DNA of 58,177 nucleotides, from assembly GCF_016937615.1 (NCBI RefSeq), contig NZ_JAFHKI010000142.1, forward strand, positions 1 through 58,177, in the 5' to 3' direction. This document shows positions 18,661-27,445 of this stretch, one piece after another. This DNA comes from Pseudomonas lactucae. Its GTDB lineage: Bacteria; Pseudomonadota; Gammaproteobacteria; Pseudomonadales; Pseudomonadaceae. Each line of letters starts with the position of its first letter. Position 1 is the first letter of the stretch. A program made the translations under genes and the position numbers. The notes below the pieces were generated by a model. It did not search any database, was not told where the DNA came from, and saw only the letters and a list, made by a program, of their open reading frames with translations.

Positions 18661-19392
18661 TCAAGCTGAAGCCGGTTCTTTTTTCGGCCAGGCCTCGGCA
18701 TGGGCCAGTGAAACCAGGGCTTCGCGCACTTGTGTCGGAGTGTTGCAAGGCTCGGCAAACGGCAACCAGCGCAGCGCCTGGCCGATGCGCAGATGCATGC
18801 CCTCGCTGTCGATGCCGGCCAGTTGTGCCGGCTCGCTGGCAGATAGCCCCGCCAGGTCGACGTAATGAGCGATGGCCTGGGCATGATCACTGTTCATGTG
18901 TTCGACCATGCTGCGCTCGGCCTTGCCGAAGAACGGGTTGGCCAGGGTCAACTGATCGACCCAGTGAATCGCCCCGAACCCGCCTATGTAACGGTGACGG
19001 ACCGGCTTGAGCACCCAGAAGTCGAAATCATGGGCCTTGTGATAGTTGGCCGAATCGGGGAAGTAGCGGTAATAACGCTCGGCGGCCGCCTCGATGGCGA
19101 CGGCGTCCGCCAGCTTCTCGGCTTCGGCCAGATAGGTCAGGCGCCCGACGGCCTGCACATCATCCGCCTCGCGCTCCCCTACCAACAGCGAGCACTTGGG
19201 ATCCTGCTGCAGGTTGTGGGTGTGCTGGGCGATGCGGCTGATCAGGATCAGCGGGCGGCCCTGCTCGTCCAGGCAATACGGTACGACCGAGCCGAAGGGA
19301 AAGCCGGGCATGGCCTTGGATAATGTGGAGAGAGCCCCACGGTATTCCTTGAGCAACAGCTCTCGGGCGTTCCTGGCAACCTGTGCGCTCAA
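18661..19392 (-). CDS. HugZ-family heme-degrading/pyridoxamine-oxidase-fold protein
   Basis: 243 residues if it starts at the TTG at 19392, which has a strong GAGGAG eight bases upstream; a GTG at 19419 has no such site. The N-terminal split-barrel reads ARELLLKEYRGALSTLSKAMPGFPFGSVVPY and ISRIAQHTHNLQQDPKCSLLV. The C-terminal DUF2470 domain includes MVEHMNSDHAQAIAHYV. This two-domain layout is that of HugZ/HutZ proteins, which bind and degrade heme in some bacteria; others of the family have no known ligand. With HemO at 3.5 kb, the window may encode two unrelated heme-breaking enzymes. Confidence 0.82.
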   Translation of the reverse strand: MSAQVARNARELLLKEYRGALSTLSKAMPGFPFGSVVPYCLDEQGRPLILISRIAQHTHNLQQDPKCSLLVGEREADDVQAVGRLTYLAEAEKLADAVAIEAAAERYYRYFPDSANYHKAHDFDFWVLKPVRHRYIGGFGAIHWVDQLTLANPFFGKAERSMVEHMNSDHAQAIAHYVDLAGLSASEPAQLAGIDSEGMHLRIGQALRWLPFAEPCNTPTQVREALVSLAHAEAWPKKEPASA

Positions 19393-19488
19393 CGTTTGAC
19401 TCCTCGGGTAATGGCCCACCCACAGTCTATGGGAATGGATCTCAACTCAAGGTAATCAATATACGCGCCGGTTGCCAGAAGGTCTGTG

Positions 19489-20496
19489 TTACCAGGCGAC
19501 ACCGAAGCCTGCGGTGTAGCGGGTCTTGCTCAAGCTGCTTTCGGAGTCGCCGCTGATCACGTCGCGCTCGGCCTTGAGGTTGAGCGATGCCCACTCGGTG
19601 ACCTTGTAGCGCAGGCCGACTTCCGCATCCAGAGAGTAATCGGCGGGTGCATCGATAGGCTTGCCCAATTCGCCGTTGGTGAAGAACTCGACGGTCTTGC
19701 CCACCAGGTAGCGGTTGTAGTTCCACTTCATGGCCAGCGAATAGAAGTTGTCCTTGCCGCCGTCGGCATATTCGTAATCGGTGCGGTTGACCAGCGAGCC
19801 CAGGGAGAACGCGCCCAGTTCATCGTCCCAGAACTGGTAGCCCGGGCCGGTACCCACGGTGCGTTGGCGCGCGAGGTCTTCTACCTTGTCGCGCTTGTAG
19901 GTCAAGCGACCTTGCCAGAACCAGTGTTCAGTGATGAAGCGGTCGAGGTCGTATTCCAGCGCCCAGTTGTCGGTGGTGGTCACATCGTCCTGGAATTCGC
20001 GGTTGTATTCACCCTGACCGGTATGACGCCATTGGCCATGGCGAGCAGTGGTCTTGAAGTCGATGTCGTAGTCGTTGGTGTCTTTCTCGGCACGTTTGTA
20101 GTCCAGTGCCATGTCGACATTGCCCTTCCACACCAGGTCTTCGATCACGGGCTTGGGCTTGATGATCTGCTGGATGCTCGCCAGGTCGACGGTCTTGGGC
20201 GCCTCGCCGTTGGCCAGCACTACCTTGCCGTCATCCGCCGCTTGCAGGGATTTGGCCTTTTCACCGGTGTAGGCGTCTTGCTTGACCAGCAGTTCCTGGT
20301 CGCTTTCCAGGGTTTTGACCTGCTTCCAGTCCACCGGGACAGCGCCGGCGTAATCGGTCTGAATCAGCAGTTTGCCGCCGTCGAAGACCTTGATCTTGCC
20401 GGTCAGGCGGTCACCGTTCTTCAACCAGACAGTGTCTGCGAGCAAGGGCGTTGAGGCGCTGAAAACAGCAAGGCACAGCAGGGTTCTGGACAACAT
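19489..20496 (-). CDS. DUF481 outer-membrane beta-barrel protein
   Basis: 335 residues from the ATG at 20496. A signal peptide ends near LLADT (about 20). Residues 20-110 form a small domain (DTVWLKNGDRLTGKI, GKLLIQTDYAGAVPVDWKQV). The rest is alternating beta strands with DUF481 marks (RHGQWRHTGQGEYNREF, NWALEYDLDRFITEHWFW, VNRTDYEYADGGKD) and ends in an aromatic residue (GFGVAW), the usual signal for barrel insertion. E. coli YdiY, a relative, is acid-induced; function is unknown. It is a single gene, upstream of and parallel to the HugZ-like gene. Confidence 0.85.
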   Translation of the reverse strand: MLSRTLLCLAVFSASTPLLADTVWLKNGDRLTGKIKVFDGGKLLIQTDYAGAVPVDWKQVKTLESDQELLVKQDAYTGEKAKSLQAADDGKVVLANGEAPKTVDLASIQQIIKPKPVIEDLVWKGNVDMALDYKRAEKDTNDYDIDFKTTARHGQWRHTGQGEYNREFQDDVTTTDNWALEYDLDRFITEHWFWQGRLTYKRDKVEDLARQRTVGTGPGYQFWDDELGAFSLGSLVNRTDYEYADGGKDNFYSLAMKWNYNRYLVGKTVEFFTNGELGKPIDAPADYSLDAEVGLRYKVTEWASLNLKAERDVISGDSESSLSKTRYTAGFGVAW

Positions 20497-20628
20497 AAGC
20501 GGATTCGAGGCTCGGAGTTGGCGAAAAGAGGGCATTATCGTGTTAGATAATGGCTTAGCAAGCACTGACTCAAGGATCCGGAATGAGTTCAATGCTCAGC
20601 GCGATGTTTACAGACGTTTCTTACAAGA

Positions 20629-21003
20629 ATGCCGACGATTTCAACGGATAGCCTCACAGTGAACGACCCTGCCGAAAACCCCGCCGAAATGCGCCGCACC
20701 GCGCTGTACCTGACCTTGGCGCAAGTGCCCGAAGGCTGCGTGGTGAGTTACGGCGAGCTGGCGCAACTGGCGGGGCTGGGCCGCGCGGCGCGCTGGGTGG
20801 GACGGACCTTGAGCCAGCTCCCCGAAGGCACTCGGTTGCCCTGGCACCGCGTGTTGGGCGCCGGCGGTCGGATAAGCCTGCCGGTGGGCAGTGCCTCGGG
20901 CGACGAACAACGCGCGCGTTTGCGCGCTGAAGGCATTACGGTCCGCAATAATCGCGTGGATATTCAGCGCCATGGCTGGCGCCCGGTAGAGCACAGCGGT
21001 TAG
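20629..21003 (+). CDS. alkyltransferase-like (ATL) DNA-repair protein
   Basis: 124 residues from ATG 20629; a GTG at 20659 is an alternative start. It has the C-terminal DNA-binding domain of O6-alkylguanine transferases: VPEGCVVSYGELAQLAGLGRAARWVGRTL with the Arg finger, then LPWHRVLGAGG. The active-site PCHRV of true transferases is PWHRV here, with Trp72 in place of the Cys. Proteins with this change cannot remove alkyl groups. They bind O6-alkylguanine, flip it and pass the lesion to nucleotide excision repair. It lies directly before ampG in the same direction. Confidence 0.9.
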   Translation: MPTISTDSLTVNDPAENPAEMRRTALYLTLAQVPEGCVVSYGELAQLAGLGRAARWVGRTLSQLPEGTRLPWHRVLGAGGRISLPVGSASGDEQRARLRAEGITVRNNRVDIQRHGWRPVEHSG

Positions 21004-21046
21004 AGTGCGCGCTTTGTTTCCGCAAACCTGAGGCAGACTCCAGCCC

Positions 21047-22578
21047 ATGCCCCGTAAAACCTGGCGCGCGCGCTCGCTGCCTATGCCAGCCCCTCGACGT
21101 TAGTTCTGTTGTTGCTCGGCTTTGCCGCCGGCTTGCCTTACATGTTGGTGTTCTCGACGCTTTCGGTGTGGCTGCGGGAGGCCGGTGTGGCCCGCGAGAC
21201 CATCGGCTATGCGAGCCTGATCGGTTTGGCGTATGCGTTCAAATGGGTCTGGTCGCCGCTGCTCGACCAATGGCGCCTGCCGCTGCTGGGCAAACTCGGA
21301 CGCCGTCGTTCCTGGCTGGTGCTGTCCCAGTCGCTGGTGATCCTCGGGTTGATCGGCATGGGCTTCTGCGACCCGCAGAAACACTTGTCCTGGCTGATCG
21401 CCATTGCCGTCATCGTCGCCTTCGCGTCCGCCACTCAGGACATCGCGGTCGACGCCTATCGCCTGGAAATCGCCGACGACAGCCGCCAGGCCGCCCTGGC
21501 CGCCAGCTATATGTCCGGTTATCGCATCGCCGCCCTGCTGGCCACGGCCGGTGCTCTGTTCTTTGCCGAAGGCTTCGGTTCCACCGGTTTCAACTATAAG
21601 CACGCGGCGTGGACCGGCACCTATGTGCTGTTCGGCGTGCTGATGGTCCCGGCGCTGCTCACCACGCTGTTCATGCGCGAACCGAACGTGCCGCTGCGTA
21701 CCCAATTGCAGGCCGGGCGCTACAGTTTCGTGCATCAGCTGGTGTCGGTGTTTGTGCTGATCGTATTGCTGGTGTCGGTTCCGGCGATGTTTACCCAGCT
21801 GTTCAATACCGATTTCGCCAGCGTGCTGTTCCAGGGCGTCAGCCTGTGGGACCTGCTGATGGAAGACCGTGCGTTCCTGCGTGCCATCCTCTATATCACG
21901 CTGACGGCGTTGTGCCTGTCGGCCATGGGCCGCCGCGGGCTGGCACCGGTGCTGACGCCAGTCAATGACTTCATCCTGCGCTACCGCTGGCAGGCGTTGC
22001 TGCTGCTGGGGCTGATCGCCACCTATCGCATGTCCGACACCGTGATGGGCGTGATGGCCAACGTGTTCTACATCGACCAGGGTTTTACCAAGGATCAGAT
22101 TGCCGGGGTCAGCAAGATCTTCGGCCTGATCATGACCCTGCTCGGCGCCGGCATGGGCGGTCTGCTGATCGTGCGTTTCGGCATCCTGCCGATCCTGTTT
22201 ATCGGCGGCGTGACCTCGGCCGCCACCAACCTGCTGTTCGTGATGCTCGCCGACCGGGGGCCGGACCTGCAGATGCTGATCTTCACCATCTCACTGGATA
22301 ACTTCAGTTCGGGCCTGGCGACGTCGGCCTTTGTGGCCTACCTGTCGAGCCTGACCAACCTCAAGTTCTCCGCCACCCAATACGCACTGCTCAGCTCGAT
22401 CATGCTGTTGCTGCCGCGCCTGATCGGCGGGTATTCGGGGGTGATGGTGGAGAAGTTCGGCTACCACAACTTCTTCCTGATCACTTGCGTACTGGGAGTG
22501 CCGACGCTGCTGCTGATTGCGTTGCACTGGTATCAGGAGAACCGGCGGATTCGGTTGAATCCGCCCGCCGAAGACTGA
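21047..22578 (+). CDS. ampG: AmpG muropeptide permease, frameshifted near the start
   Basis: MFS transporter importing anhydro-muropeptides for peptidoglycan recycling and AmpC induction. The normal start is MPRKTWRA at 21047, but the frame breaks near 21068-21072. Adding one G to CGCGCGCGC (to CGCGCGGCGC) restores MPRKTWRAALAAYASPSTLVLLLLGF and a 510-residue protein. The remainder, open from 21109, has 12-14 membrane segments, with GLPYMLVFSTLSVWLREAGV, AFKWVWSPLLDQW and the signature TQDIAVDAYRLE. An internal GTG/TTG start after the break would lose the first part of membrane segment 1, so a sequence error is the simpler explanation. Confidence 0.9.
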
Positions 22579-22616
22579 TTTTTTGGGGCCCTTTAAAAGC
22601 CAGACCGCGGCGCCCC

Positions 22617-22643
22617 CATCGCGAGCAAGCTCTGCTCCCACAG
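22617..22643 (-). repeat. single REP element
   Basis: CATCGCGAGCAAGCTC followed by TGCTCCCACAG is a REP-type half hairpin (GAGCA/TGCTC). It sits between ampG and proS. Confidence 0.6.
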
Positions 22644-22734
22644 ACAGCCCTACATTCTGATGCCTGTACGGCGGCAGTTTGCGCCCGTACAATCCCAAGT
22701 CATTTCAAGTCCAAGCAACCGACAACGGCCTACC

Positions 22735-24449
22735 ATGCGTACCAGTCAATATTTGCTCGCCACACAGAAAGAAACGCCTTCCGACGCGGTCGTGATCAGC
22801 CATCAGCTGATGCTGCGCGCCGGCATGATCCGCAAACTGGCCTCCGGCCTGTACACCTGGCTGCCCATGGGCTTGAAGGTGATGCGTAAGGTCGAAGCCA
22901 TCGTTCGTGAAGAAATGAACGCTGCCGGCTCTCTGGAAGTGTTGATGCCGAGCACCCAGCCGGCTGAGCTGTGGCAGGAATCCGGGCGCTGGGAAGAGTA
23001 CGGCCCTGAGCTGCTGCGCTTCAAGGACCGTCATGGCCGCGACTTCTGCGCCGGCCCGACCCATGAAGAAGTGATCACCGACCTGATGCGCAATGAGCTG
23101 AGCAGCTACAAACAGCTGCCGCTGAACCTGTATCAGATCCAGACCAAATTTCGCGATGAAATCCGCCCACGCTTCGGTTTGATGCGTGGCCGTGAATTCA
23201 TCATGAAGGACGCCTACTCGTTCCACGCCGACCAGGCATCGCTGCAGGTCACTTATGACCGCATGCACCAGGCCTACTGCAACGTGTTCACGCGCCTGGG
23301 CCTGAAATTCCGCCCGGTTGAAGCGGACAACGGTTCCATCGGCGCGCCGGCTCCCACGAATTCCACGTGCTGGCCGAGTCCGGCGAAGACGATATCGTGT
23401 TCAGCAACGGTTCCGACTACGCGGCGAACATCGAGAAGGCCGAAGCCATACCGCGCGAAACCTCGCGCCCGGCGCCGGCTGAAGAACTGCGTCTGGTGGA
23501 CACCCCGGACACCAAGACCATCGCGGCCCTGGTGGAGAAATTCAATCTACCGATTGAAAAGACCATCAAGACCCTGATCGTGCGCGCCGAGGAAGAAGGC
23601 AAGCTGATCGCCCTGGTGATCCGTGGCGACCACGAACTCAACGAAATCAAGGCCGCCCAGCAACCTGGCGTGGCCAGCCCGCTGGTCATGGCCACCGATG
23701 CCGAACTGCGCGACGCCATTGGCGCCGGCGCCGGCTCCCTCGGCCCGCTGAACCTGCCGTTGCCGATCATCATCGACCGCTCGGTCGAGCTGATGAGCGA
23801 CTTCGGTATCGGCGCGAACATCGACGACAAGCACTACTTCGGTGTGAACTGGGAGCGTGACCTGCCGGTTCCGACCGTGGCCGACCTGCGCAACGTGGTC
23901 GCCGGCGACCCAAGCCCGGACGGCAAGGGCACCCTGGAAATCAAGCGCGGCATCGAAGTCGGGCACATCTTCCAGCTGGGCAACAAGTACAGCAAGGCGA
24001 TGAAGTGCGAAGTACTGGGCGAGAACGGCAAGCCGATCACCCTGGACATGGGCTGCTACGGCATTGGTGTGTCCCGCGTGGTTGCCGCCGCCATCGAGCA
24101 GAACAACGACGACAAAGGCATCATCTGGAGCGACGCCCTGGCACCGTTCCAGGTGGCCCTGGTACCGCTGCGTTACGAAACCGAGCAAGTACGCGAAGCC
24201 ACCGACAAACTGTATGCCGAACTGACGACCGCCGGTTTTGAAGTGTTGCTCGATGACCGGGACAAGAAAACCAGCCCGGGCATCAAGTTCGCCGACATGG
24301 AACTGATTGGCATCCCGCACCGCATCGTGGTCAGTGACCGCGGCCTGGCTGATGGCAATCTGGAATACAAGAGCCGGACCGAAGCCGAAGCCCAACCGTT
24401 GCCGGTGGCTGACGTGCTGTCTTTCCTCCAGGCGCGTATTCGTCGCTGA
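22735..24449 (+). CDS. proS: prolyl-tRNA synthetase, frameshifted
   Basis: Class II synthetase charging tRNA-Pro, cytoplasmic and essential. Two frames together cover the protein. MRTSQYLLATQKETPSDAVV to EADNGSIG holds motif 1, motif 2 (FRDEIRPRFGLMRGREFIMKD) and CAGPTHEE. HEFHVLAESGEDDIVFSNG onward holds the INS-type editing domain (about 230-390), motif 3 (DMGCYGIGVSRVVAA) and the anticodon-binding domain. They meet at 23340-23346: one G added to GGCGCGCCGGC (GGCGGCGCCGGC) gives GSIGGAGSHEFHVL and the standard 571 residues. Since a broken proS would be lethal unless another copy exists, this is most likely a sequence error. Confidence 0.95.
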
Positions 24450-24469
24450 AAACCAGATCAAGAGAAGTC

Positions 24470-25423
24470 ATGTTCAAGCGAAACACCAGAGCCCTGGGGG
24501 GCGCCGCCTTGTGCGGCGCCCTGCTGGTCAGCGGCTGCGCCAACCAGATGTCGCAACGCAGTGAGCACGAGGAACGGGTCGAGCGAAAGTTGCTCGACCA
24601 TAGCCTGCAGATCGATGTAGGCGAACCTAAAGTGCTGGAGCTGCCGCAACGCCGGGTTCGCATTCATGAGCAGAAGACCTTCGAGGTCACCGAATTCGAA
24701 GTCACCCGTCGTTACGACCGCTACACGCCCTACCAGCCCTGGCGCAAACTCTATGAGATGCCCCTGGGTGCGGTGGCGTTGGTGGCAGGCGCGGGTGCCA
24801 ACGTGGCGAATATCTTCGCCCTTGGCAACTTGCCCACCAGCATGACTCACGACTGGCTGACCTACGGCGTGGACGGCCTCAACCCGTTCATGAACGTGCA
24901 GTCCCATGGCCGCGCGCAGCAGAACCTGGCGGGTATCGATGAAGTCCAGCGCGACAAGCGCCTGGAGTATTCGAGCCTGCCCTGGAGCGAGCGTCCAGTA
25001 CAGGTCTTCGCCGGCAAACAGACCCATGAGCTGACCACCGACCGCAACGGCGTTCTGCGCCTTAACCTGTTGGACAGCCCGTTTGCCGAACAGGACCTGA
25101 ACCACGTCACGACTTTGAAGATCAGCGTTCAGGATGGCCAGGACGATGTGCGTTCGGACTCGACCCTGGCGATCAGCAGCACCCTGCGCGGCAAGTTGCT
25201 GGAAGCCCACGGCCTGATTTACGACGACCTGGAAGACGACGAAGTCAGCCAGTGGGTGCACCGGGTCAAGCGCCTGTCGGAGCTGGGCCTGGAAGAAGAA
25301 GCCAGCGAACTGGAACAAAGCCTGATCGAATTGACCCGCAATGATCCGGAGTTGCAGCAGGAGTTTCTGCAAGCGCTGACCAAGGATGCGGGGCGGTTGG
25401 TGGCAGATCCAGGGGCACGTTGA
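24470..25423 (+). CDS. conserved lipoprotein downstream of proS
   Basis: 317 residues. The signal peptide ends in a clear lipobox (LLVSGC at about 19-24). No catalytic motif is seen. There is a Gly/Ala-rich hydrophobic stretch at about 100-120 (LGAVALVAGAGANVANIFALG) and an acidic C-terminal helix rich in Glu and Leu (LSELGLEEEASELEQSLIEL). It follows proS by 20 bases; P. aeruginosa has a similar protein (PA0955) next to proS, so the link is conserved. Function unknown; probably on the outer-membrane inner face. Confidence 0.8.
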   Translation: MFKRNTRALGGAALCGALLVSGCANQMSQRSEHEERVERKLLDHSLQIDVGEPKVLELPQRRVRIHEQKTFEVTEFEVTRRYDRYTPYQPWRKLYEMPLGAVALVAGAGANVANIFALGNLPTSMTHDWLTYGVDGLNPFMNVQSHGRAQQNLAGIDEVQRDKRLEYSSLPWSERPVQVFAGKQTHELTTDRNGVLRLNLLDSPFAEQDLNHVTTLKISVQDGQDDVRSDSTLAISSTLRGKLLEAHGLIYDDLEDDEVSQWVHRVKRLSELGLEEEASELEQSLIELTRNDPELQQEFLQALTKDAGRLVADPGAR

Positions 25424-25444
25424 ATCTGAAGCCTGGCGCAGATC

Positions 25445-25473
25445 AAATGTGGGGCTTGCTCCCTCCCACATTT
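25445..25473 (+). repeat. REP palindrome
   Basis: AAATGTGGG (25445-25453) and CCCACATTT (25465-25473) enclose GCTTGCTCCCT. It fits a compact REP of the GTGGGAGGG-CTTGC family, between convergent genes. Confidence 0.75.
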
Positions 25474-25485
25474 TGGTTCCGATTT

Positions 25486-26544
25486 CTACCAGGAGAACTC
25501 TAACTGTTCGTTGCCGCCGCTCAGGTCCAGCAACCGTACGCCAATCCCCAGCAACCGCACCGGTTTCCCTCCGCGGTTAAACGCCTGAGTCAGCAACTGT
25601 TGATAACTCTCCAGGTCCCTCCCCGCCCCGGACTGTTCCAGGGTCGTCTGGGTAAAGTCGTGAAATTTCACCTTAACGAACGGCTTGCCCGCCTTATAGC
25701 TGCTGTCGATACGCGCCATGCGCCCAGCCAGGGTTTCCATCAGCTCAGGAAGTTTTGCCAGGCAACTTGAAAGATCCGGCAGGTCTACGTCGTAGGTATT
25801 TTCCACACTGATCGATTGCCGTCGGCTGTCGTTCTGCACCACGCGGTCATCGATCCCACGCGCCAGGCTCCAGAGCCGCTCGCCAAAACTGCCGAATTCG
25901 CGCACCAGTGCCAGCTTGTTCCATTCGCGCAGTTGCAGGCAATCTTCAATTCCCAGGCGCGCCAGCTTATCGGCGGTGACCTTGCCTACGCCGTGCAGCT
26001 TGCTCACACGCAATTGTGAAACGAAGTCTTCGACCTGGTCAGGGGTAATGACGAAGAGGCCGTTGGGCTTTTTCCAGTCACTGGCGATCTTGGCCAGGAA
26101 TTTGTTCGGCGCCACGCCGGCGGACACGGTGATGTGCAACTGGTTGGAGACGCGGCGACGAATATCCTGGGCAATACGCGTGGCGCTGCCGCCAAAATGC
26201 GGGCTGTCGGAGACGTCCAGGTAGGCTTCATCCAGGGACAACGGCTCGATCAGGTCGGTGTAATCGCGAAAGATCAGCTGAATTTCCTTCGACGCTTCTT
26301 TATAGGCATCCATACGCGGCTTGACGATGGTCAGGTCCGGGCAGAGCTTCAAGGCATGTCGCGACGACATGGCCGAACGCACCCCATACGCCCGCGCCTC
26401 GTAGTTGCACGTGGCGATCACCCCCCGTCGATCCGCCGAACCGCCCACCGCCAGCGGTTTTTGCGCCAGGCTCGGGTCGTCGCGCATCTCGATGGCGGCG
26501 TAGAAGCAATCACAGTCGACGTGGATGATTTTGCGCTGTGTCAT
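25486..26544 (-). CDS. dinB: DNA polymerase IV
   Basis: 352 residues from the ATG at 26544. Y-family translesion polymerase. Catalytic acids are in IIHVDCDCFYAAIEM (Asp10, Asp12) and PLSLDEAYLDVS (about 103-104). Then come the helix-hairpin-helix LHGVGKVTADKLARLGI and a little-finger domain. It bypasses damaged bases and causes minus-one frameshifts. A LexA-type site lies 44 bases upstream, so SOS induction is expected. Confidence 0.96.
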   Translation of the reverse strand: MTQRKIIHVDCDCFYAAIEMRDDPSLAQKPLAVGGSADRRGVIATCNYEARAYGVRSAMSSRHALKLCPDLTIVKPRMDAYKEASKEIQLIFRDYTDLIEPLSLDEAYLDVSDSPHFGGSATRIAQDIRRRVSNQLHITVSAGVAPNKFLAKIASDWKKPNGLFVITPDQVEDFVSQLRVSKLHGVGKVTADKLARLGIEDCLQLREWNKLALVREFGSFGERLWSLARGIDDRVVQNDSRRQSISVENTYDVDLPDLSSCLAKLPELMETLAGRMARIDSSYKAGKPFVKVKFHDFTQTTLEQSGAGRDLESYQQLLTQAFNRGGKPVRLLGIGVRLLDLSGGNEQLEFSW

Positions 26545-26587
26545 ATAAAGGAGGCAATCCAACGGGTAGCCAGTATCGCATTCACCC

Positions 26588-26603
26588 CTGTATATAGCAC
26601 CAG
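26588..26603. promoter_or_regulatory. LexA (SOS) box of dinB
   Basis: CTGTATATAGCACCAG fits CTG-N10-CAG exactly and has the AT-rich spacer typical of LexA sites. It lies 44 bases before dinB. Confidence 0.75.
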
Positions 26604-26779
26604 TAGTTTGAATCTTTCGTCTAAGCGGTAGGAAAATTCCTGGATGAATTTATTTTCTCAATCGAATTTAGCCTTACGATAGAGCTGAAAGCCACGGCCC
26701 GACTGGCCCGCACCGGTCAAACGGCCCGGCATGGAGAGCTAACCGATTGAACCACAAGCGCTTTTCTTTGAATCATGGG

Positions 26780-26807
26780 TTGACACACTCGCGTTCCTCT
26801 GTAGAAT
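26780..26807 (+). promoter_or_regulatory. promoter of the first initiator tRNA
   Basis: TTGACA (26780-26785) and TAGAAT (26802-26807) with 16 bases between. The tRNA starts 14 bases after the -10. Confidence 0.85.
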
Positions 26808-26820
26808 GCCGACACACAGA

Positions 26821-26897
<77 letters not shown>

Positions 26898-26909
26898 AAC
26901 ATCAAAAAA

Positions 26910-26935
26910 GGCTACTCGAAAGAGTGGCCTTTTTT
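26910..26935 (+). terminator. terminator of tRNA-fMet copy 1
   Basis: GGCTACTC (26910-26917) pairs with GAGTGGCC (26922-26929) around a GAAA tetraloop, then T6. Identical to that of copy 2. Confidence 0.92.
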
Positions 26936-27062
26936 GTGCCTGCTCATTTTAGGCAAATCGCGGATTGTCGAACAAAAAACCTTTCCTCACGCGCACTTAC
27001 GGGCGCGCAGCCACCCTTTCAGGGTTAATTCGCACTTATTTGACCCATCGGTTGATTAACGG

Positions 27063-27090
27063 TTGACACCTCGTCGCTGGGCTGTAGAAT
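27063..27090 (+). promoter_or_regulatory. promoter of the second initiator tRNA
   Basis: TTGACA (27063-27068) and TAGAAT (27085-27090), 16-base spacer. The spacer differs from copy 1 while both hexamers are identical. Confidence 0.85.
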
Positions 27091-27102
27091 GCCGCCCACA
27101 GA

Positions 27103-27179
<77 letters not shown>

Positions 27180-27191
27180 AACATCAAAAAA

Positions 27192-27217
27192 GGCTACTCG
27201 AAAGAGTGGCCTTTTTT
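27192..27217 (+). terminator. terminator of tRNA-fMet copy 2
   Basis: Same GGCTACTC-GAAA-GAGTGGCC hairpin with T6 as after copy 1. Confidence 0.92.
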
Positions 27218-27445
27218 GTATCTGGCAAAAAAGTTCTTCTGAAACAATGACATGGCATCTTTCATGAAACCCTGCGCGGTTTGTTGAGTCCATCTCATCG
27301 CACGCTATGCTTACGCCTCTACGACCAATGGCCGCAGTCGCCCCACCCGGTGATCCGCGTTAATATTTGTAATTATTTTGTCCATAGGGATTGGTAACTT
27401 GGCTGGATACCTCCATCCTGTCGCGCACAATCCACGAGGTGATTG

